From Anaerolineaceae bacterium UBA4775 (GTDB lineage Bacteria > Chloroflexota > Anaerolineae > Anaerolineales > Anaerolineaceae): DNA of 33,063 nucleotides. The position numbers and the translations under genes were made by a program. A model generated the notes under the pieces. It was not told the DNA's origin, ran no database searches, and saw only the letters and a list, made by a program, of their open reading frames with translations. Shown here one piece after another: positions 16,804-24,653 of this stretch. Where the stretch lies: contig DHHJ01000019.1 of assembly GCA_002403205.1 (NCBI GenBank), positions 1 to 33,063 on the forward strand, written 5' to 3'. Each line of letters begins with the position of its first letter. Position 1 is the stretch's first letter.

Positions 16804-16941
16804 TTGTCATCCTTTGGAATTTCTGACCTTTTCGTTGTCGCCATTGCCATGGCCTTGCCCTGCCTTGGATTCTTGATCGTGGGCGCCATCATCGTCGTGG
16901 TGCTCCGCCTAAGGCAGAACAAAGACAAGCATAAGTCTTGA
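16804..16941 (+). CDS. Small single-helix membrane protein
   Basis: A 45-residue ORF starting with TTG at 16804 and ending with TGA at 16939-16941, preceded by a strong AGGAGGG (16793-16799). The translation is a polar start (SSFGISD), a hydrophobic segment of about 26 residues (FVVAIAMALPCLGFL then IVGAIIVVVL) and a basic tail (RLRQNKDKHKS). This is a typical single-pass micro-protein, N-terminus out and C-terminus in by the positive-inside rule. It lies 40 bases after trpS with no terminator between, and a terminator follows at 16983, so it probably shares the trpS transcript. Function unknown; the ribosome binding site and protein-like composition are the evidence. Confidence 0.6.
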   Translation: MSSFGISDLFVVAIAMALPCLGFLIVGAIIVVVLRLRQNKDKHKS

Positions 16942-16982
16942 TCTTGCACATAGATCACTGCTGATTCCCCTCTCAAACTTTG

Positions 16983-17019
16983 CCCCCTCAGGTCGCCTTT
17001 GTGTCCTGGGGGGTGTTTT
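16983..17019 (+). terminator. Terminator of the trpS transcript
   Basis: CCCCCTCAGG (16983-16992) pairs with CCTGGGGGG (17005-17013) with one T-G pair and a 12-base loop; GTG and then TTTT follow at 17016-17019. It touches the stop codon of the converging DUF885 gene. Confidence 0.7.
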
Positions 17020-18863
17020 CAATCCTCAGTAGACCGCAACCCGGCCGTACGATCGATGTAGTTGTTGACAACCTCTTTCAGCAAGGGCAGCGGTAACCCG
17101 CCATGATTGATAACCTCTTCGTGAAATGCCTTGTGGTCAAATTCGTCGCCAAGGGTCGCCTGGGCTTTCTGGCGCAAAGAGACCAATTCCCGGTAACCAA
17201 TGTAGTAGGCACATGCCTGCCCGGGCATAACAATGTACCGTTCTACCTCGGTGAGGACATCCCGCTCTGGTAAACCAGTCTTTTCAAGCATGTAGTCGAT
17301 CGCTTCCTGCTTGGTCCAGCGCATGGCGTGGATCCCGGTATCGACCACCAGGCGCACCGCCCGCCACAGCAGTGCCTGCAGGCGTCCCAGGTTATCAAGG
17401 GCATCCTCGAGCCCCATTTCCCATCCCAATCGCTCGGCATACAAGGCCCAGCCCTCAACATACGCGTTGAAGGTGTATGACCGCCTGAAGGCTGGTAAGC
17501 CTTTCAGCTTCTGTGCCTGTGCCATCTGGTAAACATGGCCCGGAATACCCTCATGATATGCCAGGGTGCGCAGCCCCCACATGTACACATTGCCAGGGTC
17601 ACGCAAGTTCAACCACAATGTGCCCGGCTTGCTGCAATCCAGCGCGGGCGGTTGAGCATAGGCAATCGGTGAATCAGGCTCTTTGAATTCGGGTAGCCGC
17701 TCTACGGCGATTTTCTCCAAAGCCCCGAAATTGAATAGTTCAGGTGTGCGCTGATTGATTTCATCCAGAATGGCCTGAAACGCGTGGATGATCGCCTGAC
17801 GGGTATTTTCGCCATCAAACTGGTACTGTGGGTCTTCCCGCAAGGCTTTGAGCTGTTTACCGATGTCCTGCGAGGGCAAACCCATTTCAGCCAATGAAAG
17901 CCCCAGAGCATCGCTCAAACGGGCAACCTCTTCCAGGCCTATTTGGTGAATTTCCGCTGCTGTCAGTTCGGTTGTGGTGTGCTGGCGCAGCAAGAAAGCA
18001 TAATAGGCATCGCCATCCGGCAGCTTCCACACGCCATCATCTTCAGTGGCCATGACCAGCAGGTCGTCAATATCTGCAGCCAATGCGCGAAAAGGCGGCT
18101 TGACCTCGTTTTCAATGGCTGAGCGAATGCGCTGCCCCCAGCGATCCTGGGCTTGCCTGTTAAAGCGCCCTGAGGCAGCCATCTGTTCAACCGCATGGGT
18201 ATAGAGCGGGTTTTCATCAATGGGATAAGCCAGGAAAGCATCAATCTGCTGGCGAGATTTTTCGAGCACAAACCGCGGCGGCAGGACGCCCTTGGCTTTA
18301 CGGGCATGTAACCCAGTCCGCAAACCCCCAAATTTCCAGCCCACACTGCCCAAACGCCGCAAGTAGCGCCTTAGACTGCGCCGATTGCTGATCTTGGGAT
18401 AAGTACTGAGGAATTGGATCAAATCAACCTGAACACCGCACACATGGTTGACCGGGTACGGCCCCATGAACACCGTGCCAGCCTGCCAGTGATAATCAAA
18501 CCGATGGCCGCGTAAATTCTGATCAAAAAACCAGCTCATGAGATGATAAGTGAGCCATTTTTCACCGCGCAACCTTTCAGGGTCGTACCGGCGGATCAGC
18601 GCCAGGCCTTCCCTGTCCCATTTACGGCGCAGGGCTTCACCACGCGGGGAAATATCCGTCAGACGCCCGCTGTGGAAGTCGAGGGGGGTGTTATCCAGCA
18701 ACCCGATTTGGGTCAGCAGCTCGGGATCCGCCAGGACCATACGCACAGCCAGCCTGTCCACTACCAGGTTGATGCTGGGCGGTGTGCCCCACACCAGGCT
18801 GTAGACCAGCCACACCGCAGCCAACCCCAACAGGACCAACAGGGCAATCACCACCCAGGTCAT
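17019..18863 (-). CDS. DUF885 family metallopeptidase-like protein
   Basis: A 614-residue member of the DUF885 family, proteins with a zincin-like HExxxGH site. The motif here is HEGIPGH (His437, Glu438, His443), followed by YVEGWALYAERLGWEMG, which carries the likely third ligand Glu, and later YYIGYREL. An N-terminal hydrophobic segment (about 4-26) should anchor it in the membrane or act as a signal peptide, with the enzyme outside. The family is thought to hold carboxypeptidase-like enzymes, but no substrate can be read here. GAGG lies six bases before the ATG. It follows the GrpB-type gene on the same strand after 35 bases, so they may be co-transcribed. Confidence 0.85.
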   Translation of the reverse strand: MTWVVIALLVLLGLAAVWLVYSLVWGTPPSINLVVDRLAVRMVLADPELLTQIGLLDNTPLDFHSGRLTDISPRGEALRRKWDREGLALIRRYDPERLRGEKWLTYHLMSWFFDQNLRGHRFDYHWQAGTVFMGPYPVNHVCGVQVDLIQFLSTYPKISNRRSLRRYLRRLGSVGWKFGGLRTGLHARKAKGVLPPRFVLEKSRQQIDAFLAYPIDENPLYTHAVEQMAASGRFNRQAQDRWGQRIRSAIENEVKPPFRALAADIDDLLVMATEDDGVWKLPDGDAYYAFLLRQHTTTELTAAEIHQIGLEEVARLSDALGLSLAEMGLPSQDIGKQLKALREDPQYQFDGENTRQAIIHAFQAILDEINQRTPELFNFGALEKIAVERLPEFKEPDSPIAYAQPPALDCSKPGTLWLNLRDPGNVYMWGLRTLAYHEGIPGHVYQMAQAQKLKGLPAFRRSYTFNAYVEGWALYAERLGWEMGLEDALDNLGRLQALLWRAVRLVVDTGIHAMRWTKQEAIDYMLEKTGLPERDVLTEVERYIVMPGQACAYYIGYRELVSLRQKAQATLGDEFDHKAFHEEVINHGGLPLPLLKEVVNNYIDRTAGLRSTED

Positions 18864-18898
18864 ATGTGCCTCGCAGTAAAGAATTCGGGGGTCATGCT

Positions 18899-19438
18899 TC
18901 AGTCTCCTTGTACCTGGTGCATATCTGCGCGCCAGCTGGCCGCGCGTGTATCGACTTCACGAATAAAGAACTCCTTGCCCGCTGTGTAGTCCTGTGGGGA
19001 CGCTTTAAATACAGATGCCAACTTTTGTTTAAGTTCCTGGTATGCCTGTGCCGTTTGGGGGTGGGCGATCAGGTAATCGCGGAAATTCAGGTGCCTGGTA
19101 ATTTCAGGGTGACCCTCCTTGAAAGCATGGATATGAACGAGATGACGTTCACCATCCAAACGCTGAAAATACCGCCGGCCCGCGATCCCATTTTCGCTCT
19201 TAGCGATGTAACCCAGTCGCCCCATAGCGTCATTACAGGCATCCAGGGCTTCCAGGGACCGAACGACCAGCAAAATGTCAATAATGGGTTTTGCGGCCAA
19301 CCCAGGCACCGCTGTAGAGCCGATATGGTGGGCAGAAATAAGGTTTGAAACCAGGACTGTGGTAATTTGATCCGCTGCATCTTTGAAATGAAGCAGCCAA
19401 GCAGGGTCGTAGGGGATCACTTCAATAACGCGTGTCAT
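18899..19438 (-). CDS. GrpB/UPF0157 family protein
   Basis: A 179-residue protein of the GrpB (UPF0157) family, which has a nucleotidyltransferase-like fold but no settled reaction. The family signature HHIGSTAVPGLAAKPIIDI is at residues 37-55, with the family's N-terminal EVIPYDPAW near 6-14 and the later NFRDYLIAHP block. Some relatives are fused to dephospho-CoA kinase or lie near aminoglycoside-type transferases; this one stands alone. AAGGA lies five bases before the ATG. It is the upstream gene of a likely two-gene unit with the DUF885 gene. No signal peptide, so cytoplasmic. Confidence 0.88.
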   Translation of the reverse strand: MTRVIEVIPYDPAWLLHFKDAADQITTVLVSNLISAHHIGSTAVPGLAAKPIIDILLVVRSLEALDACNDAMGRLGYIAKSENGIAGRRYFQRLDGERHLVHIHAFKEGHPEITRHLNFRDYLIAHPQTAQAYQELKQKLASVFKASPQDYTAGKEFFIREVDTRAASWRADMHQVQGD

Positions 19439-19586
19439 GCAATCCTTTTCGGGTAAGGCTGAGCCTGATCTGCCTTCAATTATAGCGTGAATGGACTATC
19501 CGTATGCTGCCTTTCAACCGTTGACGATATTTTTTTCAAGTAAACCGGTTATCACAGCCAGAATACCAACACCTTGATTATTCGCC

Positions 19587-19614
19587 TTGACGCCATGGGA
19601 GGGTTATCTATAAT
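19587..19614 (+). promoter_or_regulatory. Promoter upstream of the alpha/beta hydrolase
   Basis: TTGACG (19587-19592) and a perfect TATAAT (19609-19614) are 16 bases apart. Transcription should begin near 19621, exactly at an ATG. The remaining part of the 19439-19735 gap contains nothing else I recognise apart from the short ORF at 19621. Confidence 0.65.
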
Positions 19615-19620
19615 AAAGCA

Positions 19621-19743
19621 ATGAATGTTCACAACACCCCGTTGAAGCATGGCGCAGGGCTGAAGACTACCCTATTAGGACTTGGCGGCCTTCAGATTAT
19701 TGGATGGCCGCTTACTGGCATGAAAGGCTGGCATTGTGACTAA
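19621..19743 (+). CDS. Possible leaderless small ORF before the hydrolase
   Basis: An ORF of 40 codons starts with ATG at 19621, the predicted transcription start, and its stop TAA (19741-19743) overlaps the GTG start of the hydrolase (19736) by eight bases. It is moderately hydrophobic in the middle (LKTTLLGLGGLQIIGWPL). It has no upstream ribosome binding site. It may be a real leaderless gene, a coupling device for the hydrolase, or chance; I know no homologue. Confidence 0.3.
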   Translation: MNVHNTPLKHGAGLKTTLLGLGGLQIIGWPLTGMKGWHCD

Positions 19744-20587
19744 AAAGTGGGCTCAAGGCGATATTCAAGCCAACGGTATTCAAATTCACTACTACCGGAC
19801 AGGCGGTGATAAACCCCAGGTGGTGCTGAACCATGGCGCCCTGGATGACGGTCTGTGCTGGACCAGGGTGGCCAAGGCATTGGAGGCGGATTATGACCTG
19901 ATCATGCTCGATGCGCGCGGCCACGGCAGTTCTGACAGCGGCCAAGGCGATTACACCTCCCAATCACGCGCGGCCGATCTGGCTGGCGCCATCCAGGCTT
20001 TGGAGTTAGACCGCCCGGTGGTGGGCGGCCACTCGTTGGGCGCGGATGCTGCGCTTTACATGGCTGCCCAATATCCAGAACTCACCCGGGGGGTGTTCCT
20101 TGAAGATCCACCCATCATCATGGCCGGCCAGGCGATTTTTGGGGGTAACCTGGCACAAGTCAAAGACCCCTTGAAATTTATGCAGATTTTCATGCGCATC
20201 ATCCGCATCCTGCCTGGCTTCATCGGCCTTCCGCTGGCTCGAAAAATGAATTCGGGTTACCCGGACGAGGAGATCGTCCCCTGGCTGAAATCAAAAAGAC
20301 GCTGCAGTCGTGACTATCTCGCCAATATATCCGCATCCCTCGACTTAAGCAAAGGCATCCCCACAGCGCTTTTAAGCCGCATCGAGGTGCCCATCTTGCT
20401 CATTATAGGAGACCGGGAGTCCGGCGCGATCGTCTCCCTGGAGGTTGCTGAGCAGATCAAGGCTGCCGCTGCAGATGTGCACATTGTGCACCTGGCAGGC
20501 GCAAGCCATGATATCCGCCGGGTGCGTTTTGACGGCTATCAGGCTGCTTTGCGCAGTTTTCTTGATAAAATCCATTTCTCGGGTTGA
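19736..20587 (+). CDS. Alpha/beta hydrolase
   Basis: An alpha/beta-hydrolase fold enzyme of 283 residues. The oxyanion segment is NHGALDD, the nucleophile elbow GGHSLGAD places Ser100, the acid is probably Asp226 in IGDRESGAIV and the base is His258 in GASHDIRR. A complete triad is therefore present. There is no signal peptide. The substrate cannot be read from sequence; esterases, C-C hydrolases and haloperoxidase-like enzymes share this layout. The start is GTG with a weak AAAGG eight bases upstream. The GH3 gene follows after 54 bases on the same strand, so both may be one transcript from the promoter at 19587-19614. Confidence 0.88.
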   Translation: MTKKWAQGDIQANGIQIHYYRTGGDKPQVVLNHGALDDGLCWTRVAKALEADYDLIMLDARGHGSSDSGQGDYTSQSRAADLAGAIQALELDRPVVGGHSLGADAALYMAAQYPELTRGVFLEDPPIIMAGQAIFGGNLAQVKDPLKFMQIFMRIIRILPGFIGLPLARKMNSGYPDEEIVPWLKSKRRCSRDYLANISASLDLSKGIPTALLSRIEVPILLIIGDRESGAIVSLEVAEQIKAAAADVHIVHLAGASHDIRRVRFDGYQAALRSFLDKIHFSG

Positions 20588-20641
20588 TACGCCGTCGCAA
20601 CGGCTTTACCAGCACGGGGCAATTAAACTAAGGAGCGCTAA

Positions 20642-23077
20642 ATGAAAACAATCCACGCTTTGATCTTCAAAATGACTCTGGAGGAAAAGGCTTCACTGTG
20701 TTCGGGGCTTGATTTTTGGAAAACCAAACCCATTGACCGATTGGGGATCCCCTCGATCATGCTCACAGACGGCCCGCATGGCCTGCGAAAACAGGTGATC
20801 GAAAGCGACCAGATAGGCCTATCGGATAGCGTCCCGGCCACCTGTTTTCCCACGGCATCTGCCCTGGCGGCCACCTGGAACCGTGACCTGGTCAGGGAAG
20901 TTGGGGTAGCCTTAGGTGAGGAATGCCGCCAGGAGAAAGTGGGGGTGATCCTCGGGCCTGGGGCGAACATCAAGCGCTCTCCCCTGTGCGGGCGCAATTT
21001 TGAGTATTTTTCTGAAGACCCCTACCTTTCAGGAGAGATCGCCGCCAGCCACATCCAGGGCGTTCAGAGCCAAGGGATTGGCACGTCGCTGAAGCATTAC
21101 GCCGCCAATAACCAGGAATACCGCCGCATGACCATCGATGCGGTCATCGACTCACGCGCCCTGCACGAGATCTATTTGGCAGGGTTCGAGATCGCCGTGC
21201 GCACAGCCCAGCCCTGGACCGTGATGGGCGCCTACAACCGCCTGAATGGCACCTACTGCTGCGAAAACCCTTACATCTTACGGGAGCAGCTCAAGGAAAA
21301 ATGGGGCCACACTGGCCTGGTAGTGACCGACTGGGGTGCCATGAACGAGCGGGTATCTGCCTTGAAAGCCGGCCTCGAACTGGAGATGCCCGGCACCACA
21401 GGTGACAACGATGCCCTGATCGTGGAAGCCGTGCACAGCGGCGAACTGGACGAAGCCGTGCTCGACCAGGCCGTGGAGCGCATCCTTGAGATGGTCTTTA
21501 AAGCCGATGCAACCCTTACTGATGATTTCACCTATAACACCGATGCTCACCACGCCCTGGCGCGCCGTGCTGCCAGCGAAGGCGCTGTCCTGCTTAAGAA
21601 CGCAGGCCCTATCCTACCCCTGGAGAAAGATGCCCGGGTGGCGTTGCTGGGTTCGTTTGCCAAATATCCCCGCTACCAGGGTGCTGGCAGCTCGCAGATC
21701 ATCCCCTCCAGGCTGGATAACCTGTACGATGAAATGGTCAAGATCGCCGGGTCTGAACACATCACCTACGCAGCTGGGTACCCCCTCAAAGGCATGGCCC
21801 CCGATGAAGACCTGATCAAAGCGGCTGTCGATGCTGCCCAGGAGGCGGATGTAGTCGTGATCAACATCGGCCTGCCGGACGCCTTCGAAGTGGAAGGGGT
21901 TGACCGGGCACACCTCAGGCTGCCTGAAAGCCATAACCGCCTGGTGGAAGCCGTGGCGGCCGTTCACAAGCAGGTTGTGGTTGTGCTCAGCAACGGTGCC
22001 CCGGTCGAGATGCCCTGGGTGGGTGATGTCCAGGCCATCCTGGAAGGTTACCTGGGCGGCCAGGCGGGCGCGGGCGCTGTGGCGGATATCCTGTATGGCG
22101 AAGTCAACCCCAGCGGGAAACTGGCCGAAACCTTCCCCCTGCACCTGGAAGATACGCCCTCTTACCCAAACTTTCCGGGCGGGCCAAAAACTGTGGAATA
22201 CCGCGAAAGCCTGTATGTCGGTTATCGCTTTTTCGAGACGGTCGGCAAACCCGTCCTGTTCCCCTTCGGGCATGGGCTCAGCTACACCGCTTTTGCCTAC
22301 GAAAACCTGCACCTCAGCGCCTCAGCCATCAAAGATGATGGGCACCTCACCGTGGAGGTGACAGTGCGTAATACCGGCAGCCTAGCGGGAAAAGAGGTTG
22401 TCCAGCTGTATGTCAGCCCGGTTGCGCCTACGGCTTTTCGTCCCAAAATGGAGTTGAAGAGCTTTAAGAAGGTGCACCTGCAGCCCGGTGAGGCTAAACA
22501 GGTCACCCTGACCCTGGATTCCCGTGCGTTTGCCCACTTCAGCACCGCCAGCAACGACTGGCAGGTCGAGTCGGGTGCTTACCGCATCCTGGTGGGCGCT
22601 TCTGCACACCAGATCCACCTGGAAGGCGAGGTGCAGGTCACCTCTACCCAACCGGAGTTACCCATCCCTGAAAGAGACCGTCTGCCGGCTTATGCCAATT
22701 TCCCGGCCGCTGCGCAGGTCAGCCAGGCTGATTTCGAAGCCCTGCTTGGCTACCCCCTGCCCGTGAATACGCTCATCAAAGACGAGCCTGCCACCATCAA
22801 CACACCCATCGCCGACATGAGAAAGTCCCTGGTCGTCAGCCAGCTCCAGAAAACCATGCAGAAGCAGGTGGATGTCATCATCGGCAATGATCCCGACAGC
22901 CCCAATGCCCAGATGGTGCAGACGGTTCTGGGGGAAGCCCCCTTGCGCACCCTGTTGCTGTTTGGCGGGGGAGCCATCAACCGGGGTTTGGTGGACGGCC
23001 TGCTGTTGATGATCAACCGGAAGTATGTCAAGGGCCTGTCGCAGGTGTTGAAATCGCGCAAAAGGGGCAAATCCTAA
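20642..23077 (+). CDS. Glycoside hydrolase family 3 (beta-glucosidase-type)
   Basis: A GH3 enzyme of 811 residues without signal peptide, so intracellular. The order is an N-terminal TIM-barrel domain (about 10-300) with the nucleophile Asp230 in LVVTDWGAM, an alpha/beta sandwich domain (about 310-540) with FEVEGVDRAHLRLP (probable acid/base Glu418), a fibronectin III-like domain (about 590-670) and an extra C-terminal region of about 145 residues with no recognised fold. There is no PA14 insertion. Substrate-binding residues near the barrel start, TDGPHGLRKQ, fit beta-glucosidases or xylosidases acting on short oligosaccharides. AAGGAG lies six bases before the ATG. It is probably co-transcribed with the hydrolase before it. 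Confidence 0.92.
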   Translation: MKTIHALIFKMTLEEKASLCSGLDFWKTKPIDRLGIPSIMLTDGPHGLRKQVIESDQIGLSDSVPATCFPTASALAATWNRDLVREVGVALGEECRQEKVGVILGPGANIKRSPLCGRNFEYFSEDPYLSGEIAASHIQGVQSQGIGTSLKHYAANNQEYRRMTIDAVIDSRALHEIYLAGFEIAVRTAQPWTVMGAYNRLNGTYCCENPYILREQLKEKWGHTGLVVTDWGAMNERVSALKAGLELEMPGTTGDNDALIVEAVHSGELDEAVLDQAVERILEMVFKADATLTDDFTYNTDAHHALARRAASEGAVLLKNAGPILPLEKDARVALLGSFAKYPRYQGAGSSQIIPSRLDNLYDEMVKIAGSEHITYAAGYPLKGMAPDEDLIKAAVDAAQEADVVVINIGLPDAFEVEGVDRAHLRLPESHNRLVEAVAAVHKQVVVVLSNGAPVEMPWVGDVQAILEGYLGGQAGAGAVADILYGEVNPSGKLAETFPLHLEDTPSYPNFPGGPKTVEYRESLYVGYRFFETVGKPVLFPFGHGLSYTAFAYENLHLSASAIKDDGHLTVEVTVRNTGSLAGKEVVQLYVSPVAPTAFRPKMELKSFKKVHLQPGEAKQVTLTLDSRAFAHFSTASNDWQVESGAYRILVGASAHQIHLEGEVQVTSTQPELPIPERDRLPAYANFPAAAQVSQADFEALLGYPLPVNTLIKDEPATINTPIADMRKSLVVSQLQKTMQKQVDVIIGNDPDSPNAQMVQTVLGEAPLRTLLLFGGGAINRGLVDGLLLMINRKYVKGLSQVLKSRKRGKS

Positions 23078-23097
23078 ACCAATTCTATTCACGTTAA

Positions 23098-23122
23098 GAC
23101 CCCCGCCAATTAAACGGGGGTC
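23098..23122 (+). terminator. Hairpin after the GH3 gene
   Basis: GACCCCCG (23098-23105) and CGGGGGTC (23115-23122) form a perfect eight-pair stem with a nine-base loop. No T run follows, so it may be a weak terminator or an mRNA-stabilising hairpin. Confidence 0.5.
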
Positions 23123-23137
23123 ACATGCTTGATCTAC

Positions 23138-23165
23138 TTGGGTACAACCTGCATGATGTTATAAT
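23138..23165 (+). promoter_or_regulatory. Promoter of the glycosyltransferase-methyltransferase gene
   Basis: TTGGGT (23138-23143) and a perfect TATAAT (23160-23165) are 16 bases apart. Transcription should begin near 23172, leaving a leader of about 20 bases without a good ribosome binding site. Confidence 0.55.
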
Positions 23166-23192
23166 CGTCATCTGAGTGCCTGAGAACACAAC

Positions 23193-24614
23193 ATGCCGAT
23201 GAAATTATCAATCCTGATCCCTGTCTTTAACGAACGCCGCACGATCCGTGAGATCGTCCGTCGCGTCCTGGAGCAGGACGTTCCCGGCGTGGACGACAGG
23301 GAGGTGATCATCGTCGATGATGGCTCTTCCGACGGGTCCGCCGAGGTCATCCGTGAGCTTCATCAGGCACATCCTGAAACAATTATTCCCATATTGCTGG
23401 AGGAGAACCAGGGCAAAGGCAACGCCATCCGCCTGGCCATCCAGGCTGCCAGCGGGGATATCGCCATCATCCAGGACGCCGACCTGGAATACAACCCGGC
23501 CGATTTTGAGATCGTATTATCCCCGATCATCAGCGGTGTGGCTGATGTGGTGTATGGCTCCCGCTTTGCTGAACGTGAGCAGCGCCGTGTGCTCTATTTC
23601 CGCCACACACTGGCCAATCGCTTTCTAACCTTTCTCAGCAATCTGTTCACCAACCTGAACCTGACTGATATGGAAACCTGCTACAAAGCCTTCCGCGTGG
23701 AAGTCGCCAAGACCATCCCCATTCGGTCAAAGCGCTTTGGGATCGAGCCGGAACTGACTGCCAAATTCGCCAAGCGCAAGCTGCGTATTTTCGAGGTGCC
23801 GATCAGCTACCACGGCCGCACCTATGCCGAAGGTAAGAAAATCACCTGGACTGACGGCGTGCGGGCGTTCAGGACCATCATCAAATTCTGGCTGATCGAC
23901 GATATGTTCGAGGGAGATTATGGGCATAAGGACCTGATCGATATGGAAGCCGCCCCCAAGTACACCGAATGGACCCTCGAGCGCACCCGTCCCTATGTGG
24001 GTGATCTGCTGCTGGAGATCGGCTCCGGGATCGGCAACAATGTGCGCATCCTGATGCAATACACCGATGTGATCGCGACGGAGATCGAACCGGTCTACCT
24101 GCAGGTCTTACGCAATGCCTATCTCAACACCCCGAGCGTGACCGTTCGCACCTGGGACGCCACCCTGCCCCCGCCCCCCGACCTGCCCCAGCCGGATTCG
24201 ATCCTGTGCTCGAATGTGATCGAACACATCCAGGACGATCAGGCCGTGGCCTGCAATGCGGACGCCGTCCTTAAACCGGGCGGGCGAATGATCTTCATCG
24301 TGCCGCGCGGTGAAAATCTCTTCAGCAGCCTGGATACAGCCATCGGGCACGTTCGGCGCTATGACCAGGAGCGCTTAACAGCATTGTTCACCAACCTGGG
24401 TTATGAGATCGAAGAGCTATTCACCCTCAATAAAATCGGTGTGATAGGCTGGTGGTACCGGGGTAAGGTCGCCAAACAACAGGCTATCGGGCGTTTCGGG
24501 CTTAAGGTGTTCAATGTCCTGGTACCGGTCTTTAAATTGATCGACCCCCTCCTGCCCTGGAAAGGCCTCTCCTTGGTAATCGTCGCCAGGAAGCCAGACA
24601 CCCCATCAACGTAA
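23193..24614 (+). CDS. Family 2 glycosyltransferase fused to a SAM methyltransferase
   Basis: A 473-residue two-domain protein. Residues 1-245 are a GT-A glycosyltransferase of the dolichyl-phosphate-mannose synthase type: SILIPVFNERRT, VDDGSSDGS (41-49), the DxD-like QDADLEY (94-100), YGSRF and the DMETCYKAFR block. Residues 258-470 are a class I methyltransferase with LEIGSGIGN (264-272) as the SAM loop, then VIEHIQDD and LKPGGRMIFIVP. The C-terminus has a short hydrophobic segment (about 435-465) that could dock it to the membrane. The fusion suggests that one lipid-linked or surface glycan product is glycosylated and methylated by the same protein. There are two possible ATGs (23193, 23199); neither has a good ribosome binding site. 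Confidence 0.9.
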   Translation: MPMKLSILIPVFNERRTIREIVRRVLEQDVPGVDDREVIIVDDGSSDGSAEVIRELHQAHPETIIPILLEENQGKGNAIRLAIQAASGDIAIIQDADLEYNPADFEIVLSPIISGVADVVYGSRFAEREQRRVLYFRHTLANRFLTFLSNLFTNLNLTDMETCYKAFRVEVAKTIPIRSKRFGIEPELTAKFAKRKLRIFEVPISYHGRTYAEGKKITWTDGVRAFRTIIKFWLIDDMFEGDYGHKDLIDMEAAPKYTEWTLERTRPYVGDLLLEIGSGIGNNVRILMQYTDVIATEIEPVYLQVLRNAYLNTPSVTVRTWDATLPPPPDLPQPDSILCSNVIEHIQDDQAVACNADAVLKPGGRMIFIVPRGENLFSSLDTAIGHVRRYDQERLTALFTNLGYEIEELFTLNKIGVIGWWYRGKVAKQQAIGRFGLKVFNVLVPVFKLIDPLLPWKGLSLVIVARKPDTPST

Positions 24615-24653
24615 TCCGGCTTGGCCAGAATTACCCAGAAAGGCTCGGGTTCT

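Noticed and set aside
21614..22312. A 232-codon ORF on the - strand inside the GH3 gene
   Set aside because: The GH3 frame holds the catalytic motifs through this stretch; the antisense frame shows no recognisable domain.
231..24653. Defence system or prophage among the accessory genes
   Set aside because: No nuclease, methylase-restriction pair, toxin-antitoxin pair, integrase or phage structural gene was recognised; the methyltransferase domain at 23193 belongs to a glycosyltransferase fusion.
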